A DNA stretch of 64,000 bases from Diphasiastrum complanatum (taxonomy: Eukaryota > Streptophyta > Lycopodiopsida > Lycopodiales > Lycopodiaceae): the NCBI GenBank assembly GCA_029204225.1, contig MU831943.1, positions 1-64,000 on the forward strand, in the 5' to 3' direction. This document shows positions 1 to 15,837 of this stretch, piece by piece (the stretch's first letter is position 1; each line of letters starts with the position of its first letter). A model generated the notes under the pieces. It was given only the letters and a program-made list of their open reading frames with translations. It did not search any database and had not been told where the DNA came from. The translations under genes and the position numbers were made by a program.

Positions 1-1380
1 ACTCCCAAAACTACACCAATGTCATCCAACCACTCTCATTATCTGCTATAATGTGGCCATGGCACACTATGAATGCCAATCTATCCATAATCCCATCCGT
101 CTTGCCATCCTTGCTCCATTTCTGACTTTCTAATTCATTGAATCAACCTCTACCGCGGACTACCACTCAACTCCAACTCACTATTCCCTCATTAGGATAC
201 TCCGAACTGGCAAGAGACCACACCTTTGGACAAGGATCTCAATAAATAGCACGAAGGCTAAAACCTCCACCTCCGCCCTCCAAATCAATTCAAACCATGC
301 CCCAAGTTTTGCCTCTCCTCCTCGTGTCACTTCACCACCTCACGCGACAAGGAGGTATTATGCTGCTTGTATGGGCAATCTTATCATGTCGAACTCAGTG
401 GGTTATACTCCTACAACATTAAATACTCTTCTCGTGTATAGGTTCCCTTTGGGTGATAAAAGTTGATTTTCCTCTCAACTCATAGATTGGGGTGCACAAA
501 CGACACTCGCCATGACCCCTGCAGCCATACATCAGCATTGGTACCAAAAGATTTTTTTAGTACCTGATTTAGAGCAGCTGGTCTTCTTCGTCAAGAAATA
601 TCCAGATATCATGACAGAGAGGCGGCTACAAATTACAAAGAAAACTAGATGAGCTCCTGAAGCTGACACGGGCCAATGTCCTAGCCCTTCTGCATCCTTA
701 ACCAGAATGGCAGAAGGCGATGCTCATGCGCAGCCCTGAGCTAATAAAAGAATATCTCCAGCTTCCGATGACAATAAGGGCAGATCTTGCATATCATCCT
801 TGAGAAGATCAAACCTCAAGAGGAGAAGATTGAGAGCCAAAGATGCCTAGATAAGCCAAGAAACCCAAGATCCAAGTAAAGAATCAAACAATCAAAGAAA
901 GGAAGACCAGTAGCTTAGAATAAACCAAGTGTACCCTTGATGGTGGTCACCAGAGCACAAAAGCAGAAAGAACCGGTAGCAGATCCAGTACCTGTTGATT
1001 CTATACCATTAACTGATATATCAACAACATCTGGAGTCTATTCAAATCTTCATGCAGAAAAAAGAAGATATTAGGTTATGAGGCAGTGGATTAAACATCT
1101 GCAAGAAGAAGAAGAGCTTGAAGCTGCTAAGGCAACAACCAAAGTTTGCTCTTCACCATTGCAGCCACCAAAAACTCACATACAGATATGAATGAATAGT
1201 TGCATCATCATGAAGAACCCTTCAAGATGACTGAATTGAAAGTGTCTCAAACAGAACTGCCCATGAATATTCTGTCTAGTAAGATTAATATTTCATTGGG
1301 AGAGTTTCTGAAGTTGGTGCCAAAATAAAAAAGAAGTCTTAGCGCAAAAGTTAGCTCAAGCAAAACCAGAAGTTCATCAG
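1..1380 (+). other. Decayed gag-side remnant of a Ty3/Gypsy element
   Basis: No long open frame survives. The short stretch at about 938-1075 starts MVVTRAQKQKEP, a basic, charged linker of the kind found between gag and protease in plant Gypsy elements. Around 1227-1327 the segment with NILSSKINISLGEFLKL resembles the conserved stretch just upstream of protease in Tat/Athila-like elements (family knowledge, by eye). Stops and frameshifts are frequent. No 5' LTR or primer-binding site is visible, so the element begins outside the window or has lost its left end. Confidence 0.4.
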
Positions 1381-1393
1381 GAGTCACTTTTTT

Positions 1394-2600
1394 GTGCTAG
1401 ATTTGAAGAATCTAATGAAGAACTCCATGTCGAAGCAGCTTGGAAAAGTGAACAAAAGAATATCACCTTGCCGATACAACATAGACAATTTCCCTAATGA
1501 AACAGCTGCGATAGATGGCGGTACGGGAGTTAACTTGATTTCTACAAAGCTATGTGCAAAATGGGGCGTTACAAAGATCAAGCTTGCAACTTTTGCCATT
1601 TAGCTAGCTGATCAAACTACAGTTCGTCCATGAGGAATGATTGAAGATATACCTATCAGAATTGCGGGAGTACAGTTTCATCATTACTACCGAGTCCTAT
1701 TGGGACGTCCATGGTTACGAGTTTGCGCAAGTAATTCGTAATGGGGTAACCGGGAAAGTCACTTTTGAAAATCGAGAACGTGCAGTCAAAGTTGATCCTG
1801 CAACTTGGACTATCAAACTAGTGGTTCAAAAAGAGGATGATGATTCCTCAATGACTAATCATACTTGTGACCGACCAGAGAAAAATTTGGGAGTTCACTA
1901 TGATTCTCAAATAGATATTGTCAAATGGAATGAAGCTCTTGCAACAATTGATTGTACAACAGGATATATGTGTCAACAAGATAATCAATCAGATTTGAGC
2001 GAGATTTCATTATTGGATCGAACCTTGGATACACTGATCACTTTTCCATTGAATGTGCTGAATGTAGCTTGGATATCAACGATTGAAGATGATCTCATTC
2101 CTATGATTCATGCCTTGACTTATGATGACAATGCAGAAGTTACTGATGAGCATATCCTAAATCATATCGATCCGACCATATTTGGAGTGCGTAATGTTCC
2201 TGATGAACCAACAATAAAACCACCCAAAGCAGTTATATTGAAAGAAGACAGGATCATAGGATCAATGACGAAGTAACAAGCCAAGCAACATTATAATATG
2301 GTCCTGAAATGGATTAATTCTCCTCAAAAGATTGATTCAAAAAATGTGTCACCCTTACTGGATAAAGGTAAAGAAAAAGTCAAGGATGATTATGATATGC
2401 CCAAACATTCTAAATGTTATACACTGGATGATGTGGTTATCATGTTACCTAAAGCACATCGTGAACCCGAAGAACAGGTGCCAGAATCGAAAGATGTTTA
2501 CGATGGCCCAACTAGGACACAACCAATGAATCTTGCTAAACCAGGAGAACCAGAAAAGATTGTACAATTTGGATCACAACTTAATCATGAACAATATTAA
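1394..2600 (+). pseudogene. Gypsy aspartic protease and spacer to RT (frameshifted)
   Basis: The first piece (1394-1603) contains AAIDGGTGVNLIS, the retropepsin active-site region in the D-G-G form common in this Gypsy lineage. A stop at 1601-1603 is followed, in the same frame, by LADQTTVRP and then another stop. At about 1670-1720, in a different frame from the longest local ORF, the sequence reads FHHYYRVLLGRPWLR, the usual C-terminal protease motif. Downstream pieces 1641-2276 and 2298-2600 are acidic, charged spacer sequence between protease and RT with no domain I recognise. At least one frameshift is needed to read the protease, so no functional product is expected. Confidence 0.65.
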
Positions 2601-2639
2601 GCACTCCAAATGTTAATTATTAAGTATCAAGATTTCTTT

Positions 2640-3235
2640 GCATGGACTCATCAAGATCTGAAGGGTATTTTGACGTCAATTATTGAACATCATACCTTTA
2701 GTACATGATGCAGTTCCAAAGGTTACAAAATTCTATCGCTGTAATCCTAATGTTGCAGATCTGATAAAAAAAGAGCTTCAGAGACTGCTTGACATCAATT
2801 TCATTTATGAGATCGAGCATACTAAATGGGTTTCACCGATTGTCATTGTTCCTAAGAAGAATGGAGAATTGAGAATTTGTGTGAATCTCAAGGCTTTGAA
2901 CAAAGTGACGTGGAAGGATCACTTTCCGTTACCTTTACTAAAAGCATTATGTATTGCCTTGCTGGAGCGGAAGCTTATAGCTTCCTGGATGGATTTAGTG
3001 GTTACAACTAGGTTAAGATTGCACCTGCAGATCACCACAAAACTGCTTTTGCAATAGAGTGGGACACTATGCTTACAAAGTAATGTCGTTTGGACTCTAT
3101 AATGCACCAAGCTCGTTCCAAAGAGTAATGCAATTTGCTTTTAAAGATTACCTACACAAATTTTTTGAAATTTACTTGGATGGCCTAGGGTTCCATAGTA
3201 TAGATACAGACCACCTAGATTGATTGGAGAAAGTA
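2640..3235 (+). pseudogene. Gypsy reverse transcriptase, broken, catalytic Asp lost
   Basis: Residues typical of the RT fingers and palm are seen: WVSPIVIVPKKNGELRICVN and LNKVTWKDHFPLP at about 2825-2935. After a frameshift, TYAYKVMSFGLYNAPSSFQR follows at 3063-3122. The catalytic box that should read Y-x-D-D reads YLDG (about 3175-3187), so the second catalytic aspartate is replaced by glycine. The piece is out of frame with both the preceding fingers and the following RNase H. It lies in Gypsy order after protease. It is a clear dead copy. Confidence 0.8.
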
Positions 3236-4155
3236 TTTGAAAGATGTCGCAAATATCAAATTTTCCTAAATCCAGAAAAATGCCAGATATGGGTTTCCCA
3301 TGGAGTTGTGCGTGGGAAGGTGGCATTGCCATAGATTTTTCTAAAATCAAGGTTATTGTGGAATTGCCACCAATTAACAACGATTTGTGGAGTTTATGTG
3401 TTTATGGGTCATGCGAACTGCTATCGAATTTTTATTATCTTCTTTGCGGATTTAGCACGACCTATATACAAACTAAATTTTGTTCCTATTTGGACAGTAG
3501 AGGGCGTTAGAAGCCTTTGAAATATTAAAAAAAGCATTAACTTCAGCACCGATATTGCGTTCTCAGATTGGACGGTTGAATTTCATGTTCACAAGGATGC
3601 CTCAAAATATGGCATTGGACCAGTTTTGACGCAGCCATGAGACTATATATGATTTGCAAGCAGACAACTTACAGATCCGGAGAGGAACTATTCAACAACA
3701 GAACTTCTGTTCGAAAATTTTGGCACTACCTCATGGAAACGCACTTTGCATTTTATACGGATCACCAGTTCTTACTTTACTTGGTAAACAACACGTGCAA
3801 TACTGGACATATTGCAAGATGGTTACTGTTATTGACTGAATTTGACTTTCGAATTGTGGTTCGAAAGGGGAAGCAACATCATCTAGCCGACCAAGTTTCG
3901 CGAATTGAATGCGCACCGGTTAATATTGAAGTGGATGATGAATTACCAGATGCTACACTGTTCTATGTAGAAGTAGTACCTGAGTGGGCAGCGGATATTG
4001 TTGAGTACCTGATGCTAGGACAATCGAATGACTCTTTGACAAAAGTACAAAAGAGACAATTGATTCATAAGGCTCGACCTTATCAATTGATTGCAGGACA
4101 ATTGTATCATCATGGATCAGACAATATTCTACGTGGATGTGTTTTTACCGCATGA
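3236..4155 (+). pseudogene. Gypsy RT thumb and RNase H remnant
   Basis: After the RT box the reading jumps frames several times. At 3240-3300 the motif CRKYQIFLNPEKCQIWVSHG matches the RT thumb/connection. RNase H follows: about 3590-3640 encodes HKDASKYGIGPVL, the first catalytic aspartate region. The frame at 3637-4155 encodes FYTDHQFLLYLVNN, RWLLLLTEFDF and KQHHLADQVSRIE, the classical C-terminal RNase H signature of Gypsy pol. Stops and frameshifts make it non-functional. It is followed directly by the zinc-binding start of the integrase. Confidence 0.75.
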
Positions 4156-4250
4156 AATACCAAATTTAATCATGTTTACACATGATGGCATGGGCAAAGG
4201 ACATTTTTCTACCGATATTACGGTTCACAAACTTTTGCAATCAGGTTGTT
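4156..4250 (+). pseudogene. Gypsy integrase N-terminal (HHCC) half, left of the nested insertion
   Basis: The text HDGMGKGHFS is the two-histidine half of the integrase HHCC zinc finger. The reading stops at QSG, and the next residues (CWWPTLHKG, then CDVCQ) appear only after 9386. The split point therefore marks the insertion site of the element at 4251-9386. The last five bases TTGTT (4246-4250) are the likely left target-site duplication. Confidence 0.75.
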
Positions 4251-4689
4251 AGTTACGAATAGAGCCACAGTTGATCTAGAGCTATGAAAGCATCACATAA
4301 GCAAGACTTAAGCTATGAAAGCAGCACATAAGCAAGACTTGACCCTAGAAAGCAGGAAAGAGAGACATTAAGGAGACTAAAGAGAGAGATCAATATCATC
4401 AGCTAAATAACAAATGACACAGTTTTCCTACTTATAGCCAAGAGGAAGCCCTAAAAGGAAGCTTCTGGTGGCTAGGGCCCAACTGGGAGAGAAAATAGTG
4501 CGCCCTCCAAGAAGGCCCCCCACTCTTCAGTAATATGTTCAAATGGCCTAATAATGAGTAATAAGGCCAAAGGCCAACCATATAGTCTAAGTGTCACTAA
4601 TGAATAAAAAAGGGCCCAAGGTCTGCTTATGCATAAAGTAAAGTGAATGTAAATGGACACGGCGAATGTAATGAGCCGAGTCCATAACT
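4251..4689 (-). repeat. 3' LTR of the non-autonomous element
   Basis: This is a direct repeat of 8944-9386. It is 4 bp shorter because of a small indel near 4273, with roughly 20 substitutions seen by eye. Its ends are AGTTACG and CATAACT. On the element's own strand it lies downstream of a purine run that would serve as polypurine tract. Confidence 0.85.
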
Positions 4690-7954
<3,265 letters not shown>

Positions 7955-8112
7955 CCTATGCGGCCTAAATGCTTTGGGCAAAGTGAATGAACCTCAACCC
8001 ACTGTAAAGTCTTGCTAACGATCTGAAAGAAGTGAACAAATCACAAACTGCAATGCAAGGGTCTCGCCTATGGCTACATACGGCCTCGCCAACGACTACA
8101 TATGGCTACATA

Positions 8113-8221
<109 letters not shown>

Positions 8222-8931
8222 GCTGCATTTTGACTGCATACGACCGCATTTCATCGCAAAGGACCGCAAAGTCAACTAGCAGACTCTTGTCGTCACCCCA
8301 AATTAGTCTATTAAAACCACCATTATCACAACTAAGAAAGGACAGCAATCATCAAATGAAAAAAGTGAAAATGAAGGCTGTAAAAATGCGATGGACAAGC
8401 CAAGAGGCAAGTGACAAATTGGAGTCTCAAACAGAGTCATAATTTCATGAAATTTGGTTGCGGATGGGCGATGGACAGCCTCCGAAGAAGGTGTGAAAAA
8501 TGGCTGCAAACGGAGACAAAAACGGACGAAAGTGACAAGTATGAAGCGGCTGGACAGCCTACAAACAAAAGTGAAAAGAGGGCTGAAAATGGAAGGAGGA
8601 ACGGACGAAAGAGATGAGGGAATTGGACACTAGAGAGCCTGCAAACAAGCTGAAAATGGGTGATAGAGGGTTGGAACTTGGGCGCCAGAAATAATCTGCC
8701 CAAAAAGAAAAGAAAAAAAATTCCGGCCGTCAAATTTAGCGGAAGTACTTCCGCTAACTATCTGCTAAAGCTCTGCCAAGGAAAATACTTTGATGGGAGC
8801 TGGTCCTCCAAATTGTGCTAAATGTTGCTGAAGCAAAGAGACGAAAGCCCTCAACAAAGAGAGAAAAATTAGCAAGGAAAATGGGCACCCAATCTGGAAA
8901 ATCAGATATGAAATTCAGCAATCAGGAAAGT

Positions 8932-8943
8932 GCTATGATACCA
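8932..8943 (-). promoter_or_regulatory. Primer-binding site, initiator tRNA-Met type
   Basis: The minus strand reads TGGTATCATAGC, one base from the canonical plant TGGTATCAGAGC. It sits directly against the LTR, which fixes the orientation of the element. Confidence 0.8.
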
Positions 8944-9386
8944 AGTTACGAATAGAGCCACAACTGATCTAGAGCTAAACTATGAAAGCATCACATAAGC
9001 AAGACTTAAGCTATGAAAGCAGCACATAAGCAAGACTTAACCCTAGAAAGCAGGAAAGAGAGACATTAAGGAGACTAAAGAGAGAGATCAATATCATCAG
9101 CTAAATAACAAATGATACAGTTTGCCTACTTATAACCAAGAGGAAGCCCTAAAAGGAAGCTTCCGGTGGCTAGGGCCCAACTGGGAGGGAAAATAGTGTG
9201 CCCTCCAAGAAGGCCCCCATTCTCCAGTAATATGTCCAAATGGCCTAATAATGAATAATAAGGCCAAAGGCCAACCATATAGTCTAAGTGTCACTAATGA
9301 ATAAAAAAGAGCCCAAGGCCTGCTTATGCATAAAATAAAGTAAATGTAAATGGACGAGGCGAATGTAATGAGCTGAGTCCATAACT
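8944..9386 (-). repeat. 5' LTR of the non-autonomous element
   Basis: It pairs with 4251-4689. On the minus strand it is followed immediately by the tRNA-Met primer site. A TATAAGTA-like box occurs on the minus strand (complement of about 9126-9134), a plausible LTR promoter. Confidence 0.85.
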
Positions 9387-10380
9387 TGGTTGGTGGCCTA
9401 CACTTCATAAGGGCACAAAAATTTATATTCAGACATGTGATGTTTGCCAGCGAACATGAAGGCCTACTAGACAGAATTATGAACCCTTGCATCCGGTTTT
9501 ATCGCAAACACCATTTGAAACATGGGGACTAGATTATGTTGGTCCTATTCATCCTGTCGCGCAAGGATGTCAGACCCAATACATTATCATAGCAACTGAT
9601 TATATGACCAAGTGGGTTGAAGCCAAAGCTGTCAAAGTTGTTGATGCAAAATCTATGGCCAAGTTTCAATACAGAAATATTATTATCAGATTTGGATGTT
9701 CCGATCGAGATTGTCAGTGACCGAGGTACACACTTTGTTAATCAAACGATAAAGTGTCTATTGGAAGATTTTTTTGTTATACACAGATTTAGTACTCCTT
9801 ACTATCTTAGAGAGAATGGCCAAGCTGAATCTTCCAATGAGATTCTTTGCACTATTATGCCGAAAACAGTTGAAGTGAGTCGGTCTGATTGGGAACATAA
9901 ACTGTATGCAGCATTATGCGCTTACAAAAGTAGTACAAATCAAACGCCCTTTCAACTGGTTTATGGTCAAGATGTTGTCATGTCGATTAAATTTATAATT
10001 CCATCTTTACGCATAGTGACAACAGAATGATTAAATGATGATAAGTCTTTACAACTACGTCATGAAGCATTGCACAAATTACGTGAAACACGATTGATGG
10101 TAGTTCATGTGTTAGCAGGAGAGAAAGCCCGCTGCAAGGCATGGCACGATCGTCGATTGCACAAGAAGGATCTAAAAAACGGAGATCTCGCATTGATGTA
10201 CAAAACCAAGCTGATCAAGGAAAAATTGAAATATACCGGTGAAGGCCCGTATAAAGTGAAAGAAATCCTGAACTATGGTGTAGTAATTCTTGAGTAGTTG
10301 GACAGAAAACGATTTGATACTCCGGTGAATGGCAGTCGATTATGCAAGTTTTGGTAGCCTGCTCCGCCAGTTCAACAAGC
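9387..10380 (+). pseudogene. Gypsy integrase, right part, frameshifted
   Basis: The reading resumes after the nested element with WWPTLHKG and CDVCQ, the two cysteines of the zinc finger. The DDE core follows: WGLDYVGPI (first Asp, about 9520-9545), then VSDRGTHFVNQ (second Asp, about 9712-9745) in another frame, and ENGQAESSNEI (catalytic Glu, about 9812-9845). The C-terminal part 10070-10297 contains ARCKAWHDRRLHKKDLKNGDL and GPYKVKEI, the GPY/F module. A stop codon lies after the second cysteine and a frameshift near 9700. No chromodomain follows. The coding trace fades by about 10380. Confidence 0.8.
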
Positions 10381-10389
10381 ATGATCTAA

Positions 10390-11035
10390 ATGATTTTTTT
10401 TACCTTTATTTGTTTTTCACCTTTTTTGTTTTCAATATCTAATTGTTAAGTTTTGTTTGGAAAAGACAGTAAAAAAGAAAAGAAAAGAGGAAAGACTGAT
10501 GAGCAAAAGTTAGAAAGTCATCAGAATGGAAAAAGAGGAAGGAAAGTATTTTTGATGGAAAATGACTTATAAAATTACTGTTTCGATCATAAGTTTCCTA
10601 TACAGTATTGGAAATCTTCGCTAAGCTTTCAGGTTGTACATCCACTTCATATATATCTATATTGAGTTGGGCGAAGGTTCTTTTCCAAAAAAAGTTTCTT
10701 TTTTGAAGTTAGGCAAATGATCAGTAATATGCCATTTTTGGAAGCTTCGCCGAGCACCTTAATTTCCTTAGAAACCTTCGCTGACATGCTAGATGCTCTT
10801 AATATGTCAAAATTAGGTTGGCCATAGGTTCAGATCTTGAAAAATTGCATTTATGACAGTACTTGGGCGAAGGACCAACCTTGGAAAACGTTCACCAAAT
10901 GGTTTTAGCACCTCAAAAATCCTCGTTGAGATTTTTATAGACTACTTTCACAGTACCGTACAAGCCTGCACATGTTTGTTCAGAACTGATCAGCCAAATT
11001 AGTATTCAGTGTAATGACCCTCCAAATTCACCTAT
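10390..11035 (+). other. Non-coding Gypsy downstream region with CTTCGC/GCGAAG words
   Basis: There is no gene here. A poly-T/poly-A rich start is followed by scattered short repeats of the form cttcgc(t/c)gag and gggcgaagg (10617, 10671, 10745, 10775, 10863). Long variable non-coding stretches after pol are usual in Tat/Athila-type Gypsy elements. No LTR boundary could be fixed. Confidence 0.4.
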
Positions 11036-11038
11036 AAG

Positions 11039-12050
11039 TTGGCTGAATTTGAGTCATTCCTCACTTGTGCTAGCGAAGCTCTTGCCAATTTTACCAGTGA
11101 CCAAAGCCTTCAGAAATTTTTGAACTATTTTCTGCTATACACTTGCGCATACGACTTTTCCCATTTTTGTTCATCATGTCTTCCACAGATACATCTTAGT
11201 TGCCCCGTTATACTATCCATCGTGATGTCCCATCTACAACAGATATCATGATCCTTCCTAGCACAAGCATGGTCACTCATTGGATGACAGTTGTGGAGCC
11301 TCTGCTTACTGCAATGGGTATTCATGAGAGAGCCTTTTTCAGGAGAATCAACATGGATTTTATCACTCTTGCCTTCAGTACTTGGAAGGAGGAGAAATCC
11401 AAGTTTTATATTACTTTCTAGGGAGCCACACACAAGGTGCGCGTGACTGAGGCTGCCCTTGCTGCCATAGGGATAGCATCTGGTACCCAAGCCTCACCAA
11501 ACCATAAGCAAGCCAAACAAACTATTAAGCCTTATATTGACGTTACAAATGATTTGCATTGGACCAATGATGACTACCTCCTAGAAGCCATTACTGAGCC
11601 TGCCATACACGCCACTGTTCAACTTCTTTACAATTTTCGGATGGTTGGCAACCTCAGGAAAGACCGCATTACTTTTCAGATATTGCACATGATAGTTGAG
11701 TCATATGTCAAGATAGGGCCCCTCTGGAACCATATAATTGGTTCAAGACCGTTTTTGGAGAGTTCAAAAGAGCCATTAACAGCAATACCAAGCAGCAGTT
11801 TGATGTTGGCCCTGCGCCCTTTGAACTCCAATCCCCTGGAAGAGGATTCGAACAATTCCATGATACTACTACTGGTGTTGAAGATTCATTCCAACTACCC
11901 CAACAACCTCAAGCTGAAGCCGCACCAGCCACACTTCTGGTTGAGCAAGCTGTCAAATCACCAAAGCAGTTCGACGCCATAGTGCCTGAGGGCTATGAAG
12001 AGGAAGACCTCTTTGAAGAAGAAGAATTGCAGGCATCAGTTCCACGCTAA
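11039..12050 (+). pseudogene. Degenerate extra ORF downstream of Gypsy pol (ATHILA/gag-like?)
   Basis: Coding character is seen in two frames. Frame one (11437-11982 and upstream) includes FLRRINMDF-like and VRVTEAALAAIGIASG segments whose layout resembles the N-terminal helices of plant ATHILA ORF-1/gag-like proteins. From about 11718 the sensible reading changes frame (PYNWFKTVFGEFKRAINSN) and ends with an acidic tail EGYEEEDLFEEEEL before a stop at about 12048. A stop also interrupts the 5' part at 11419-11421. It could be the extra ORF of the Gypsy element at 1-10390 or the gag of a second element. No function is assigned. Confidence 0.35.
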
Positions 12051-15000
12051 CCAAGGACAGCACCACCAAGTCCCACCGGGCACTACAAGCGTACCAACAG
12101 GAGTATATACACTCTCCCAATTCGACAGTGAGACAATCGACACTTTAACTTCAACTCTTTGATGCTAGATTTGTAGATCTTGGGTTGAGGTTAGGCAAGG
12201 AAAGAGACCCACTACAAACTAGTAGTTTTTCATACTAGTAGATGACTTTTGGTATATTGGTTATTCAGCCCGAGTATAGGATAGAAATGAAATAGTTTCA
12301 GATTTTTTCCTATAGTAGTTAATCTGAAACATTTACTAGTGTCATTACTAGGGAGCTGAAAATTCTAAGGAGGGAAGAAGAGTGGACATCAGTGGTAGTA
12401 AGTGATCGGAAAATGTATTTCGCAATTAGGATTTTGGTAATCTCGATAAATAATTGCTTAATACTGGATCACAATTAGGATTTTGTTTATCTTAGTAAAT
12501 AATTGCTTAATACTGGATATTAATTTCCTATATGAATTCATTTAGTTGAATTCATAACTGATATCTTTGTGACCATTGAGCTATCCACAGTTTTGGATTT
12601 CAATTGTGATGTCAAAAGAGGAATCGATACATGGATTACATTGGATCTGTTAATTCATAGAAGCTTGTCCCTAGAGTTAATGCTCTTGGATCCAGGGGGA
12701 TTCGAAGCTTATCATTAACCGGAAAGGATTAGAATGTAATATTGAACCATGTTAATTCTTCTGTTCAGATCACAAGATCAGGTGTGGATTGTGGTATCCA
12801 TATGATAGACATGCAAGTCATTCAAATAAATGGATTCTCCAGTGTTGAGAGCAAGAGATAATATTCCTATATGGATTATAGGACAACTAGATGATCAATG
12901 GATCTCTAGAATATCAGATAAGGCGGTTAAGGGTTTTCTAGGAAGGAAAAGTTGATGGTATGAGACATCAGTACAGTAATTTTGGAAAGGAAATTCTAGG
13001 ACTGTAAATATCTGATGATCAATGGTGTGTTTTAGTACCTAGTCGCGATATGGGAAAAATAAAACCGTTTAATCAAATGTGGGGTATTTTGAAAAATGTT
13101 GAGGTTTAATCTAGATCCCAATGCGGTATCTCATTATTTACAAAATCAGAGGCCCTCAAATCTATTTCTCACTTTTTTAATTAATCCTTTACTTCTTAGT
13201 AATTTCTCAAATATAAGACATCAGAGTAGTTTATATGAATTGTTTCCAGCATGAAGTTATTCTTCTGAAAGACTGTTATGTCATATAAACTTGTGGGAAT
13301 GGACTTGGAATTTAAATAAATTCTAAGGTTAAAAGTGTTTCAATTTAGTCTAGAATCTTTGTTGCATAAATAGGTTTCAATGAAATGATTGTACTGTCAC
13401 TCGGATTGAAAATATTTGAGGAAAAAGTCCTGCTTGTAATAGAGAGAATCTTTTAGTGGAAGCACTTATTACTGGCTTTTCTTGGATTTGGATATTTTCA
13501 TATGTCATCTTCCCAGTTAACTTATATGGAAAATTATAATTTCCTTAAAAGGAGAGGTGAAGTGGTGGGATAAAATTCTATTTGGAATCTGTAGGTTGCA
13601 TAATTTTTGGAAGAGAACCAGTTGTGGTATAGAAATGAAATTTGGTTTGAAAGTAATTTCGGATAGATTCAGAGTAAGATACCCAATTAACTTGAGTAGT
13701 TTATTACTCCAAGATAAAGTTAATTGGTAAACCAATCAGTGTGTTGAGGAATCACCAGAAACTGATGGTTTTGAATTATATTGTTTGTAAGATGCATGGT
13801 TAGTGAATCATTACGATTTATCTTGAAAATTATGTGCATTGGATATTTTGTATTATTGGGATAGAATCCAAGAATAATAGCTGAATTGATATTGAGTAGG
13901 ACTTTGGATATCTAGATTTGATTCTAGATTGTAATCTAAAGTTTTTGTAGTTGAAGATGATTGTCATTTTAGTATGCGTTCAGCCTTTAATTACCAGTGG
14001 TTTATAGAACTTGAGATCTTGCACTTCAAATAAAGAATCGTGTTTGAAGAATATTCCTAAATCTAGTATTTTCTTAGTGGCAAGATTTTGGAATGATTCT
14101 TACTTTTTTTGAGTTATGTTGGACATATACTCCAATATGTTGTAAATGATTATGATTTTGGATTCTAGAAAATTATGATTGACGAATCATACGAATCTAA
14201 ATATTTATGGTTGACGGATCATAAATAGATACTTAATTGTTGTCAGAGGATTATAAGGAATTGTGATGATTCTTAAGTGTGATGATTAATTCTTGATCTG
14301 TTAATTGAGTAAGAATTTGAATCAGTGTTTTGAATCTCTCTACTCCAGTATTTTATTTGAGAACCTATGGATTTCATAGACATTCTCACAAGATAAATAT
14401 TCTATTTGGGAAGAATTTAATTATTTTAGTAGATGTTATTCTACTATGGTTTACGGTCTGTAGATGCTTGAGTACAGTTCTTTATTTGATTGGATCTCCA
14501 ATTATCATAGGAGACAGACAAGTCTATTAAGATGAATGAATGCTATTTTCTTGTATTTGGTGCTAGAAACAGGAGCATTTAACTCAAAAAAGTATCTGGG
14601 ATACTCAGAGTTGAGTTTTAATCATTTTATATCTTAATGATTCTCCTAGAGATTCTAATTGAATGAATTATCATATCTTAGAATTGGATTTTAAGGATAG
14701 TTGTACTTTGAAGCTTTTTATGAATTGTTTGCCTGAGTTTGTGGATAATTTCAGACTGTAATTATTATTTTTCTTTAACTTTAATTTCCCAAGTTAGAAA
14801 ATATTTTACTCAGTGGTTCATGTAAGCATTTTACATGAGGGTGATGTCACTAACTTGTGTTGAGTGTAACCTAGTTGAGAAATTTATCGCTTATGTACTT
14901 TTCAAACTTGAGTTGTACTCCAGAATAGAGATTAACAATTGGAAATTGGTTTATCTCTGAGTACTTGTTTGATATGAAAGTCAGACTAAGGATAATGGTT

Positions 15001-15096
15001 TTCTCGGTTACTATTGAAAGTTAAAGGAATTGTTCCTGTAATTCTTTCTTGTCTTAAGGAGCTTTTAAGGATAGAAGCAGTTTAAGGAGGGAAGAA
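12051..15096. other. 3-kb AT-rich tract, no gene seen; probably decayed element interior
   Basis: No open frame above about 75 codons and no recognisable motif. The tract is poor in CG dinucleotides and rich in TG/CA, as expected from long-term deamination of methylated cytosine. It ends in a polypurine run (AAGGAGGGAAGAA, 15084-15096) placed exactly before an LTR-like start. A near copy of that run (aaggagggaagaag) occurs at about 12370. Confidence 0.4.
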
Positions 15097-15834
15097 TGTT
15101 ATGGCCATATTCGGTTAAGGACCTGGAATAGTCCTAATATGGTAGACTGGCCCTCCAGTATTCAATATTGTTGGTCACGTTGTGATTTAATTCCATGTCA
15201 AGGCCTGTTTGTGACTAATTACCTTGAGAGGACCCAAACACTCTAATTGAGACATATGATGTATTGCATGTGTGTGTGACATACATAGGTAGGAGGACTG
15301 CTTGAAGAGATGAGACCTATTTATAGTTGACCTGCATGGGAGTTGCATGGTTTCATGCATAGGACTCTACTCTCTATATAATGAGGCAATGATTCTCTCG
15401 TCGACATATTGGGAGGACGATGTCAAATGTTCGTTGATTGAAGGATACTTGAACACGATAAAGAAATGTTCATGGACCCAGAAAGGCTCAATGGTGAGGA
15501 CCAAGACAGAATAAGACATGAAAGACGAAGAATACACGAAGACCGAAAGGTGGCGGGTCTTCATGCTTCAAAGTACAAAGGAGATCGAGAAAGTACAAGG
15601 AGGACGTCACCCTCCACAGACAATCTGGATACTGTTAGAACGTGCTTAATTAGCCATTCTTGTAATCTCATATTAGATTTAACCTTTTTCTATCTATCTA
15701 TATAAACGGATTGAACATCCATTTGATTGAACATCATCGATGTCCAAGAATTCTGCTAGTAAGGGAGACGAACATATATGGTTCGTGAGAGAGTTAGTGC
15801 CTCTCACGCCGACACGCTACGTGGACCTGTCACA
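15097..15834 (+). repeat. Orphan LTR, + orientation
   Basis: It starts TGTTATGG right after a polypurine tract and ends GTCACA. It contains a TATA box (TATATAAA near 15695-15705) at a sensible place. At 15835-15840 decayed Copia gag begins, so this is the 3' LTR of an element whose body is upstream, abutting an older Copia. No partner LTR was found in the window. A short stretch near 19020-19075 (ttcgtgagagaga, gtgccaatgtgctaat) resembles its last 60 bp. Confidence 0.5.
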
Positions 15835-15837
15835 CAT

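Noticed and set aside
15466-15705. 79-codon charged frame
   Set aside because: Lies inside the LTR at 15097-15834, upstream of its TATA-like box. No family resemblance.
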